Source of the DNA: Bryobacteraceae bacterium
Lineage (GTDB): Bacteria; Acidobacteriota; Terriglobia; Bryobacterales; Bryobacteraceae
Assembly: GCA_029975915.1 (NCBI GenBank)
Contig: JARKOC010000158.1
Location: forward strand, 62,001 to 126,000
DNA length: 64,000 nt
Direction: 5' to 3'
This document shows positions 27,853 through 34,938 of the stretch, piece by piece (the first letter of the stretch is position 1; each line of letters opens with the position of its first letter). Position numbers and translations under genes: made by a program. Below the pieces are notes generated by a model. It saw nothing but the letters and a program-made list of their open reading frames with translations. It did no database searches and was not told where the DNA came from.

Positions 27853-28251
27853 GTGACACTTCGTAACAACCATTCGGCGCCCTCCAGGGAGGCAAGCAAT
27901 CTGGAAAAACTGGTCCTGGACTTCCTCTGGGCCAACGGCCGATCGACGGCCGAGGCGGTCCGCGAAGGCCTGACGGCCGGCAAGCCGCTGGCTGAGTCCA
28001 CTGTACGGACTCTACTCCGCCGTCTGGAAGAAAAGGGCCACGTCCGCCACGTCGTTGAAGGCCGCGCCTACGTGTACACGCCGGTGGAAAAGCCTCGCAA
28101 TGCGGCGGTGCGCGCGCTCCGGCAGATTGTTGAGCGTTTTTGTGGCGGCTCGGTCGAGGAACTGGTCACCGGCATGGTCGAGCATGAGGTGATCGACCCG
28201 GCGGAACTGAAGGAACTGGCCCGCAAACTGGAGCGTCTCAACCGGAGGTAA
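27853..28251 (+). CDS. BlaI/MecI/CopY-family transcriptional repressor
   Basis: 132 residues from GTG 27853; an in-frame extension upstream would run through the promoter. Winged-helix domain (about 18-85: LEKLVLDFLWANGRSTAEAV, STVRTLLRRLEEKGHVRHV) with the RAYVYTPV wing, then a helical dimerisation tail (EELVTGMVEHEVIDPAELKEL). The family represses its own operon until the paired M56 sensor triggers its cleavage. The M56 gene follows five bases later. No ribosome binding site is visible before the GTG, so a nearly leaderless transcript is possible. Confidence 0.92.
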   Translation: MTLRNNHSAPSREASNLEKLVLDFLWANGRSTAEAVREGLTAGKPLAESTVRTLLRRLEEKGHVRHVVEGRAYVYTPVEKPRNAAVRALRQIVERFCGGSVEELVTGMVEHEVIDPAELKELARKLERLNRR

Positions 28252-28256
28252 TTCCC

Positions 28257-30743
28257 GTGGAAAGCCTGCCGATCTTCTTCATTCAATGGGCGGCGCGCGG
28301 GCTGGCGCTGCTGGCCCTGGCAGGATTGGCCTCGCTGCTTGCGAGAAAGGCGGGCGCGGCCGCGCGCCATGCGGTATGGATCGCCGCGGCGGCGGGGATG
28401 CTGCTGTTGCCGGTTCTGCAACTGACGGTCCCGTCCTGGCCCGTACCGGTGTGGATCGAGCGGGCCGCGCCGGAGCCGGATGTGGCCATCGATCCGCTGC
28501 CAGTGAAGTTGCCCGATGGCGTTCTAATCACGACGGCAGCCCCTCCGCCGCACCCGCTCAACTACGGTGCGATCCTGCTGGGCGTCTATCTCGCCGGTGC
28601 GGCGGTCTTGCTGGCTCGCCAGTTCTCATCGTCAGTCAAGTTGAATAGACTCATCTGGACCTCGACGCCCGTCGTGCCGAACGGGCTCACTGCGGCGGCG
28701 CAAGCGGTCGGCTACGGCGGCAGGTTGCCCGAGGTCATGGAGACCGGTCTCATCAGGGTGCCTTTTACCTGCGGCGTGAGCGACCCGGTCATCGTTCTAC
28801 CGGAGGACTGGCGGGAGTGGCCGCCCCCGAAACTGCTGGCCGTGCTGGCCCACGAAACCGCCCATGTGGCCCGCCGCGACTGGCTCACTGCCCGTCTCGC
28901 CGCAGTGAACAAGGCCGTGAACTGGTGGAATCCGGCCGCGTGGTGGCTGGAGCGGCATTTAGCGGCCGAGGCCGAGGAGGCTGTCGATGAGATGGCGCTG
29001 GCCGCGGTCGGCGACGTGAAACAGTATGCGAGCGCGGTGGTGGATTTCGCCATCGCCATGCAGGGACAAAGGATGGGATCGATGGAGGCGACAGCGATGG
29101 CACGTTCAACAAAGGTCGGGCGCAGGGTGGAGCGCATCCTGTCGAGCAATGCGGCAAGCGTACGGAGCCTGCGGCGAGGCGTTATTCTGATGATCGCGGC
29201 TGCGGCTGTGCCGCTGGTGCTGCTGGCGGCGTCGGCGCTGCCAGAAATCAGGCACTTGGGACCAAACGAACCGCTCGTGGCGGCGATTCTGGCCCCCGAG
29301 GCTCCGCAAGTTGGCCTTCAATCCACCGTTTCTCTACCGCCCCCGGGAGCTCCCCAGTCCGCGGCAACATCCCTGACGCCAGGGGAGTCGATTGCTGATC
29401 TTGAAGCACAACTCGTACTCAATCCCACCTCCGCCGAAGTTCGCGGCAAGCTGATTGGTCTCTACCTCGCCAAGGGCGAACGCGACAAAGCGCGCGATCA
29501 AGCCTGGTGGCTGGTCGAGAACGCCCCTCAGTCGCGGGAGAGCTTCAACGCAACGTTGGCTCTGCTGCCTGGAAGGAGTCTGATCCGTGACGATGCGGAT
29601 CGCGACCGGCTGCGTAATGTCTGGCGGACCCATGCCCGCAACTACCCCACTGATACCAGGGTGCTGGCCACGGCTTCGCAGGCATTCCTCGGCGCCTTCG
29701 ATTTCTTCGATGCCGAGGATCTCATTTTGAAGGCACGAAGGCTTGAACCTGACAACCGTGGCTATCTCGGCCAGTTGGCCGTCATCTATATCACTGCCCT
29801 AGACCCGCCCACGCGCGTCAGCACGATGGCCCAGGACATTGAATCATTCAGGAGGAAAGCGGCGAACGAACTCGACACCTCGTCCGACGCGCAGCTAGTC
29901 GGTCTCGCCGGCGAGATGCTGACCTCCAGCCAAACGATTACCGTGACCGGTCATAACCCTCAACAGGAAGCCGAACTGCGGGCACGGCTCAATCGGCGCA
30001 ACGAACTGGCAACCAAGTACCTGAAACGCGCCCAGTCGCTCGATCCCGAGAATCCGCGCTGGCGGGTGGCGCTGGAGCGGGCCTCGGCCGAACCAAACAT
30101 TGTGAACATGCCGCCGGCTGAGCCGGGTGTGAAACGGATCACGGTCGGCGGCAACGTCCAGCAGGCGAACATCGTGCGAAAGGTGGAGCCGGAGTATCCG
30201 CCACTGGCCCGGCAGGCCCGGATTCAGGGCACGGTCCGGTTCACGGCCGTTCTCGCGACCGACGGGTCAGTAAAGCAACTCACATTGCTCAGCGGCCATC
30301 CGCTGCTGGTTCAGGCTGCCAAGCAGGCGGTCGAACAATGGAGGTTCAGGCCGACTCTGCTGAACGGCGAACCTGTGGAGGTAAACACCAACATCGATGT
30401 CGGATTCACGTTGCCAGACGCACCGGCCGGTGCCTCGCGCTCGGAGGAGGCGCCCGATGTTCACCGCATCGGCGGCGGAGTCTCTGCCCCGGTGCCGATC
30501 AGCCGCGTGCAGCCCAAGTTCCCGGCAGGTATCCCGCCTGAAACTCAGGAAGCAAGAGTGATGTTGAAAATCGTCATCGGAACCGAAGGGGAAGTCGCAG
30601 AGGTTGAGCCGCTGGATGGCGATCCCGCATTCTTTGAAGCCGCCATCGAGGCGGTGAAGCAGTGGAAGTTCCAGCCGGGCATGAAAGAAGGCAAACCGGT
30701 CAAGGTGAGGGCGAACGTGGAGATCAACTTCCGCAGGACATGA
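28257..30743 (+). CDS. M56 (BlaR1-like) metallopeptidase fused to helical repeats and two TonB C-terminal domains
   Basis: 828 residues, GTG start with CGGAGG upstream. Residues 1-330: membrane helices and an M56 peptidase with HETAH at 199-203 and the downstream acidic ligand region EAEEAVDEMAL; BlaR1-type proteases cut themselves and the repressor on signal. Residues about 330-350: another membrane helix. Residues about 380-610: TPR-like helices (AKGERDKARDQAWWLVENAP). Residues about 635-720 and 735-828: two TonB C-terminal domains, each with the YP...ARQARIQGTV-type and AVEQWRFRP / AVKQWKFQPG signatures. There is no penicillin-binding sensor domain. Forms an operon with the BlaI-type repressor. 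Confidence 0.9.
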   Translation: MESLPIFFIQWAARGLALLALAGLASLLARKAGAAARHAVWIAAAAGMLLLPVLQLTVPSWPVPVWIERAAPEPDVAIDPLPVKLPDGVLITTAAPPPHPLNYGAILLGVYLAGAAVLLARQFSSSVKLNRLIWTSTPVVPNGLTAAAQAVGYGGRLPEVMETGLIRVPFTCGVSDPVIVLPEDWREWPPPKLLAVLAHETAHVARRDWLTARLAAVNKAVNWWNPAAWWLERHLAAEAEEAVDEMALAAVGDVKQYASAVVDFAIAMQGQRMGSMEATAMARSTKVGRRVERILSSNAASVRSLRRGVILMIAAAAVPLVLLAASALPEIRHLGPNEPLVAAILAPEAPQVGLQSTVSLPPPGAPQSAATSLTPGESIADLEAQLVLNPTSAEVRGKLIGLYLAKGERDKARDQAWWLVENAPQSRESFNATLALLPGRSLIRDDADRDRLRNVWRTHARNYPTDTRVLATASQAFLGAFDFFDAEDLILKARRLEPDNRGYLGQLAVIYITALDPPTRVSTMAQDIESFRRKAANELDTSSDAQLVGLAGEMLTSSQTITVTGHNPQQEAELRARLNRRNELATKYLKRAQSLDPENPRWRVALERASAEPNIVNMPPAEPGVKRITVGGNVQQANIVRKVEPEYPPLARQARIQGTVRFTAVLATDGSVKQLTLLSGHPLLVQAAKQAVEQWRFRPTLLNGEPVEVNTNIDVGFTLPDAPAGASRSEEAPDVHRIGGGVSAPVPISRVQPKFPAGIPPETQEARVMLKIVIGTEGEVAEVEPLDGDPAFFEAAIEAVKQWKFQPGMKEGKPVKVRANVEINFRRT

Positions 30744-30794
30744 CGCATCACAACCAAACGAACTCGCGGCGGCTTGGGAGCGCCAGACGGCCTC

Positions 30795-30944
30795 TTAGCC
30801 GCCGTTCCTGCGTTTGCCAGTGAACAGCGACGCCAGCCAGATCCACGGTTTCCGCCAGATGGCCGAGAGCGACAACAGCCCCGCCAGGACGATCTGATAA
30901 GCCATACTGCCGGAGGCCGGGTCAAGATAGAGAAGGCAGAGCAT
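30795..30944 (-). CDS. 49-residue membrane microprotein next to the sulfatase
   Basis: ATG at 30944 follows the sulfatase stop codon with no gap (TAGATG), and the frame runs 49 codons to TAA. The N-terminus carries LLYLDPASGSMAYQIV, a motif I recall from short proteins found beside phosphoglycerol-transferase/sulfatase-like genes in many phyla (YLDPGSGS). One hydrophobic helix (about 14-30) and a second amphipathic segment with tryptophans (IWRKPWIWLASLF) are followed by a basic tail (TGKRRNGG). The topology suggests an inner-membrane partner of the sulfatase. Function unknown; the coupling by start-stop junction supports a real gene. Confidence 0.82.
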   Translation of the reverse strand: MLCLLYLDPASGSMAYQIVLAGLLSLSAIWRKPWIWLASLFTGKRRNGG

Positions 30945-32555
30945 CTAAGGTCTCCAAAGGTCTGAAATCGGAATCTCCACTGGTTTGCCTTCGCCGTCAA
31001 ACAGATATGCGGCGCTGGCTGAACGCTCATCCGGCAGGGGTGCGACACCTGTGTACGTTGGAATGACGCGGACCAGGCTGATCGGGGTTACTTCTGTATT
31101 ACCAATCTTTTGTCCGCTTCTTTTGGCGGCAAAAAGAACTGAAAAGCGGTCGCGCAGTTCCTGCGGATCGGGCTTGCCCGCATAGTCGAAGCGGTCGACG
31201 CTGAGCGGACCCGAAACCTCAAGTTTGGCGATGCCTGGCCGTTGTTGGAGAATGCGGCTGCCGTGGTCGCCGTGGACGAGCACAGTCATCGGTTCGAACA
31301 AGCCGCGGGCGTTCAGTTCGGCAAAGAGATAGGTGATCTGGGATTGAAGGAACTGCACCTGTTCGCCATATCTCGAATACCTGGCGCGGTAGTCCTCTTC
31401 GTTCAGCCGCTGGTAATCCTGGTCGTGCGCCCATTCACGCGGCGCTCTCAACGAGCCGTCGGCTTTGTAGACATACGGGCCGTGGGGACAGAGGATATGA
31501 GCGAAGAACAGGGTGGGTCGTTCGGCGGCGAGGATCTCCTCGATCAACCAGACCGGCCATTGCCGGCCGGCCGACAGCGGGAATAGCATCCTGAGACCAA
31601 ACCGGAAAGGAAAGAACCCTTTGAAGCGGGCGAAGACGAGGTCGGATGCCTGGTATCTTCCGACGAGCAACTTGAACCGGTCGGTCCATCCGCCGGGCAT
31701 ATCTCCGGCCTCGGCGATTGAATCGTCGTAATTGAATGCTAGTTCCGGGTGGCCGCCAGTGAAATCGATGTTTCTCAATTGGATAAACCGCAGCGCGTAG
31801 CCCCGGCGCGTGGCAGCTTCGCGAAACGCCTGGGTATCGGGATGGTGGATGCCCCGCGCGTCGGGCGGCGGCGAAAGTTCCAAGTGGCGGGACAACAGGC
31901 GGCCGTTCATCGCGCTGGTGAGCGAATCGAAGGTGGTGGCGTAGTTGCTGTATGCGTTGCTATGCAGCGTCAGACCCCAACGCCGGGCCGTACGCTCGAT
32001 CCTGCCGCGCGCTTGCCGGCACTCCTCGATGTCCGCGGGCAACCCCTCCGGTCCCATGTGCTCATCCAGAACGAGATAAAGGAAGTGCGCGGGCGGTCGC
32101 TTCCCGTTGACGGTTTCCGCCGCTGGCAGAATGTGGGCCGGGGCGCCGATTCGAAACAGATTGGCGGCCAGCAGGGTGGTCGAGAAGACGGCCACGGCCA
32201 GGTAGAAACGGCCCTTGAGCCGCCACATCAGCAGGCCAAGCGACAGGATCAAGACCGGAGCGAGAACGGCCAGATCCAGATGCACCCATCGCGCGATCTC
32301 GCGCTGCAAAGGCACAAGCGCGCAGACACAGCAGACGGTAAGCACAACCAGGCGGTAAACCACGCCGCGGCAGATCAGGCCAGCGAGGATGCTGATGGTG
32401 GAAAGGACGAGCAATCCCACCATCGTTTCCGGGCTGAACAAAGGATACTGTCTACGCAGAATAAAACCCAGGAACGGAAAGACAATCAGGCACGCCAGCA
32501 CGGCCGACCGGCCGCGCCAGTCCTCCGTGGTCAGGACTTTGCCAAGTTGAGGCAT
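30945..32555 (-). CDS. Membrane-anchored sulfatase/phosphoglycerol transferase-like protein (LtaS-like)
   Basis: 536 residues. Five N-terminal membrane helices (for example VLACLIVFPFLGFILRR, LAGLICRGVVYRLVVLTV) precede an extracytoplasmic alkaline-phosphatase-superfamily domain (about 145-536). Within it: LYLVLDEHMGPEGLP (first metal acids), NYATTFDSLTSAMNG (candidate threonine nucleophile), LFFAHILCPHGPYV and VLVHGDHGSRI (metal-binding HGDHG). The LtaS/EptA/OpgB families transfer phosphoglycerol or phosphoethanolamine to glycans or lipids. Its start lies inside the upstream methyltransferase gene (25-base overlap) and a microprotein follows directly. Confidence 0.88.
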   Translation of the reverse strand: MPQLGKVLTTEDWRGRSAVLACLIVFPFLGFILRRQYPLFSPETMVGLLVLSTISILAGLICRGVVYRLVVLTVCCVCALVPLQREIARWVHLDLAVLAPVLILSLGLLMWRLKGRFYLAVAVFSTTLLAANLFRIGAPAHILPAAETVNGKRPPAHFLYLVLDEHMGPEGLPADIEECRQARGRIERTARRWGLTLHSNAYSNYATTFDSLTSAMNGRLLSRHLELSPPPDARGIHHPDTQAFREAATRRGYALRFIQLRNIDFTGGHPELAFNYDDSIAEAGDMPGGWTDRFKLLVGRYQASDLVFARFKGFFPFRFGLRMLFPLSAGRQWPVWLIEEILAAERPTLFFAHILCPHGPYVYKADGSLRAPREWAHDQDYQRLNEEDYRARYSRYGEQVQFLQSQITYLFAELNARGLFEPMTVLVHGDHGSRILQQRPGIAKLEVSGPLSVDRFDYAGKPDPQELRDRFSVLFAAKRSGQKIGNTEVTPISLVRVIPTYTGVAPLPDERSASAAYLFDGEGKPVEIPISDLWRP

Positions 32556-33925
32556 TCAAACACCATGAGGATCCGGTCCATGCCCGGCAGTGCGGCTTGC
32601 TCAGTCAGGCGGTAACGGCTTGAAAACGCAGCCAGGAACTCCTCCAGGTTGTAGCCGGCCACAGGAGTTCGTTTGGTTGCCAGCATCGCCAGAGCCTTTT
32701 CGTCTTGCGGGCCGACCCATTCGATCAACAGCCGGTCGCCGATACGGGAGAAGAACTCGGCCATCATCCCAAATGGGATGTTCTCCCTCAGTCCGAGGTG
32801 GTGAACGAGGGCCAGGGCCATGACCAGTCCGGCCCGGCGCCGGTCAAACAGCCCGTCCCGTTCGGCCAGGTTCACGCCCAGCGATGGCGTGGGGTTGCTG
32901 ACGTCGAGCCGCAGCGGCAGTATTCGCCTTTCGTTCGCATTTTTCACATGCGCGTATGCGCGCTCGACGCACTCGATATCTGCGTCATACAGCACGCAGA
33001 AATGGCCCGCGGCGGCGGCCATCCGGCTGAACTGGCCGGTATTGCCGCCCACGTCGAAGACAAGCCCGCGCGGCGTCTGTTCGAGGATCCGGCCAACGAA
33101 ACGGGCTTTTAGCTCGGCCGCCTCGCTCGTGTAGTGGCTCGATTGATCCTGGTAACCGCTCCACTCCGAATCACGCCTGGCGCCTTTGATGCCCTCGACC
33201 GCCCTGCTGAGCGATTCGGCCAAGTCGCGTTTCGCATGTCCGCCCGTTGACGTCTGTCTGGCGCGGTGCGTGGCGGCGCGGCCGCGTATCGCCCTGGCAT
33301 GCAGATGGATGTGGAGCAGCGCTCCGGAGCACAGATACGTCGTCCAGCCGAGGGCGCGCGAGGCTGCTTCAAGTCCGACACCGTTCAGGTCCAAGCACAA
33401 CATCCGGCCGAGCTCCGGCGACACCCGCCGCATCAACATGAGCGGAGCCAGAAAATGCCGGCAAAATTGCTCGTAGGCCACCCACGGCCCGTCGTCGTCG
33501 CGCTCGAACGAGAGCGTGTCAATGAAAACCGGCCGGCCCTCATGAAACTGGACATTGAACGCCGATGCGTCCTTCAGGCTCATCCCTTTCTCAAGCGCGC
33601 GCCGCTGGACCTCGAGCGTGAGCAGGGCGGCGTCCTTGAGTTGTGAGAAACACCATTCGTACGGATAGGAAACCACTTCAAGCGGCTCGGGCCGGAGTTC
33701 GTAGCTGATTCCGGAAGTGTCCTGGCTGCCGGTACGGGTCTCGGAGTGAGAGATCAGCAGGCCGTCGCGCATGAGTTCATCGCCGAGGCCGGACGCCATC
33801 AGGTGCTCATAGTCCGGCGCCCCGTGGACGGTAACGGCGCGCAGGACTTGGCCCTGCCGGCTGAAAACAAAGCCGGCCGGGTCCCGAAATGAGGCCCCCA
33901 TGCGGCGGTCACAAGATGTAATCAT
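32531..33925 (-). CDS. SAM-dependent methyltransferase, NoeA-like
   Basis: 464 residues; ATG 33925, or ATG 33901 which gives MGASFRDPAGFVF. The N-terminal ~260 residues (RDPAGFVFSRQGQVLRAVT, LKDASAFNVQFHEGRPVFID) contain a kinase-like DASAFNVQF stretch, and the C-terminal half has a class I SAM site (LVFDVGGNTGQFS, then YDADIECVERAY). The combination resembles NoeA of rhizobia as I remember it, a protein of poorly known role. It overlaps the LtaS-like sulfatase gene by 25 bases, pointing to a joint role in modifying a surface glycan or lipid (inference). Confidence 0.83.
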   Translation of the reverse strand: MITSCDRRMGASFRDPAGFVFSRQGQVLRAVTVHGAPDYEHLMASGLGDELMRDGLLISHSETRTGSQDTSGISYELRPEPLEVVSYPYEWCFSQLKDAALLTLEVQRRALEKGMSLKDASAFNVQFHEGRPVFIDTLSFERDDDGPWVAYEQFCRHFLAPLMLMRRVSPELGRMLCLDLNGVGLEAASRALGWTTYLCSGALLHIHLHARAIRGRAATHRARQTSTGGHAKRDLAESLSRAVEGIKGARRDSEWSGYQDQSSHYTSEAAELKARFVGRILEQTPRGLVFDVGGNTGQFSRMAAAAGHFCVLYDADIECVERAYAHVKNANERRILPLRLDVSNPTPSLGVNLAERDGLFDRRRAGLVMALALVHHLGLRENIPFGMMAEFFSRIGDRLLIEWVGPQDEKALAMLATKRTPVAGYNLEEFLAAFSSRYRLTEQAALPGMDRILMVFECLNLAKS

Positions 33926-34085
33926 CGGGATGGCACAGCCATTCCGCAGGAATCCTGACGTGACGCACTACCAGGGTGCACTGCGGTTCTGCCGAGCTAA
34001 GACGTCACGCAACAGCCGAGAATTTCAACATCTTTGGATAGGCGGCGCCAGCACAGTTCACGGCTGCCCCGGTTAGGGTTGCTAG

Positions 34086-34502
34086 TCAATTCGTCGGATG
34101 GGGTTTGATGCCGCCGTGCGAGAGGCGCCTGACGAAATCCAGATCGCCGTCCAGAAGGTCGAAGCCCGAAAGATCCTGGGGCAGTTCCCACCGGATTTCC
34201 TCGAAAGCGACTGCCTTGGGCTCTCCGTGACAACGATCCACCTGAAGAAAAAGCAGCAGGAGGGGGCCGCGCCCTCTGGTCACATGCTCGTAGCGCGCCA
34301 GTTCGCGTCCGATCTCGCATTCCACGCCGAGTTCCTCACGCAACTCTCTGACGAGGGCCTCTTTGGGAGTTTCACCCGGCTCCACTTTGCCACCCGGAAA
34401 CTCCCACTTCAGCCCATGGCGGTCACCGGAAAGCCGTTGTCCAATCAGGAGCTTGCCATCACGGCACAAAACCCCGGCGACAACAATTAGCGTCTTCTGC
34501 AT
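34086..34502 (-). CDS. mutT: Nudix hydrolase, MutT-like 8-oxo-dGTP diphosphatase
   Basis: 138 residues. The Nudix box is complete: GGKVEPGETPKEALVREL followed by REELGVE (GX5EX7REUXEEXGU). The start KTLIVVAGVLCRDGKLLIGQR and the WEFPGGK entry are typical of MutT, which removes oxidised nucleotides from the precursor pool. Size matches E. coli MutT (about 130). It is divergent from the SufU-like gene with only ten bases between the two annotated starts, so one or both promoters must overlap coding sequence or the SufU start lies further in. Confidence 0.92.
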   Translation of the reverse strand: MQKTLIVVAGVLCRDGKLLIGQRLSGDRHGLKWEFPGGKVEPGETPKEALVRELREELGVECEIGRELARYEHVTRGRGPLLLLFLQVDRCHGEPKAVAFEEIRWELPQDLSGFDLLDGDLDFVRRLSHGGIKPHPTN

Positions 34503-34512
34503 ACGTCTTAGA

Positions 34513-34920
34513 ATGGTTGAGGAGGCGGCGGAGCGAGTTCCCCCGGTTTCACCATTGTACAGTGAGCGCCTATTGTCGCATTTCCAATCGGCTGCCCACG
34601 CCGGAGAGCTTCCTCCGCCAGCACTGACTGTTGACGTCGAAAACCCCGTTTGCGGTGATCAACTGCGCCTGACCGTCCTGATCGAGGACGGCCGATTCGT
34701 TCAGGTCCGGTTCCTGGCCAAGGGCTGCACGGCATCTGTCGCCGCTGGAAATGCACTTTCAGTTTGGCTCTCAGGGAAGCGGAGAGAAGATGTCGCCGGG
34801 CTCACCAGCGCCGAAATCGGGCAAGCGATCGAGGACGAATTGGACGGACTCCCGCCGGCTTCGCGCCACGCAGCCGCGCTCTGCGCGACAGCGGTGAAGC
34901 GGATTCTCGAATCGCGTTAA
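34513..34920 (+). CDS. SufU/IscU-like iron-sulfur cluster assembly scaffold
   Basis: 135 residues from ATG 34513; a TTG at 34555 (LYSERLLSHF, the usual family opening) is a possible shorter start. The three scaffold cysteines are present: NPVCGDQL, AKGCTASVAAGNAL and HAAALCATAV. The aspartate after the first cysteine (CGDQ) is the conserved SufU/IscU acid. It accepts sulfur and iron to assemble clusters, but the usual partner SufS is not adjacent. It ends 18 bases before metH and is probably co-transcribed with it; the link between Fe-S assembly and cobalamin-dependent methionine synthesis is not obvious. Confidence 0.87.
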   Translation: MVEEAAERVPPVSPLYSERLLSHFQSAAHAGELPPPALTVDVENPVCGDQLRLTVLIEDGRFVQVRFLAKGCTASVAAGNALSVWLSGKRREDVAGLTSAEIGQAIEDELDGLPPASRHAAALCATAVKRILESR

Positions 34921-34938
34921 ACTAAGATCTTCCCCCGC

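Noticed and set aside
30768..30803. GGCGGCT/AGCCGCC hairpin between the M56 gene and the microprotein
   Set aside because: It overlaps the microprotein stop codon, has a 22-base loop and no T tract, so it is too weak to call a terminator.
33926..34085. Imperfect repeat TGACGTGACGC / AGACGTCACGC in the gap before mutT
   Set aside because: The match is partial and without symmetry around a promoter; not enough to call a regulatory site.
34921..34938. Cobalamin riboswitch before metH
   Set aside because: Only 18 bases separate the upstream stop and the metH start, so a riboswitch cannot fit; none is seen before the scaffold gene either.
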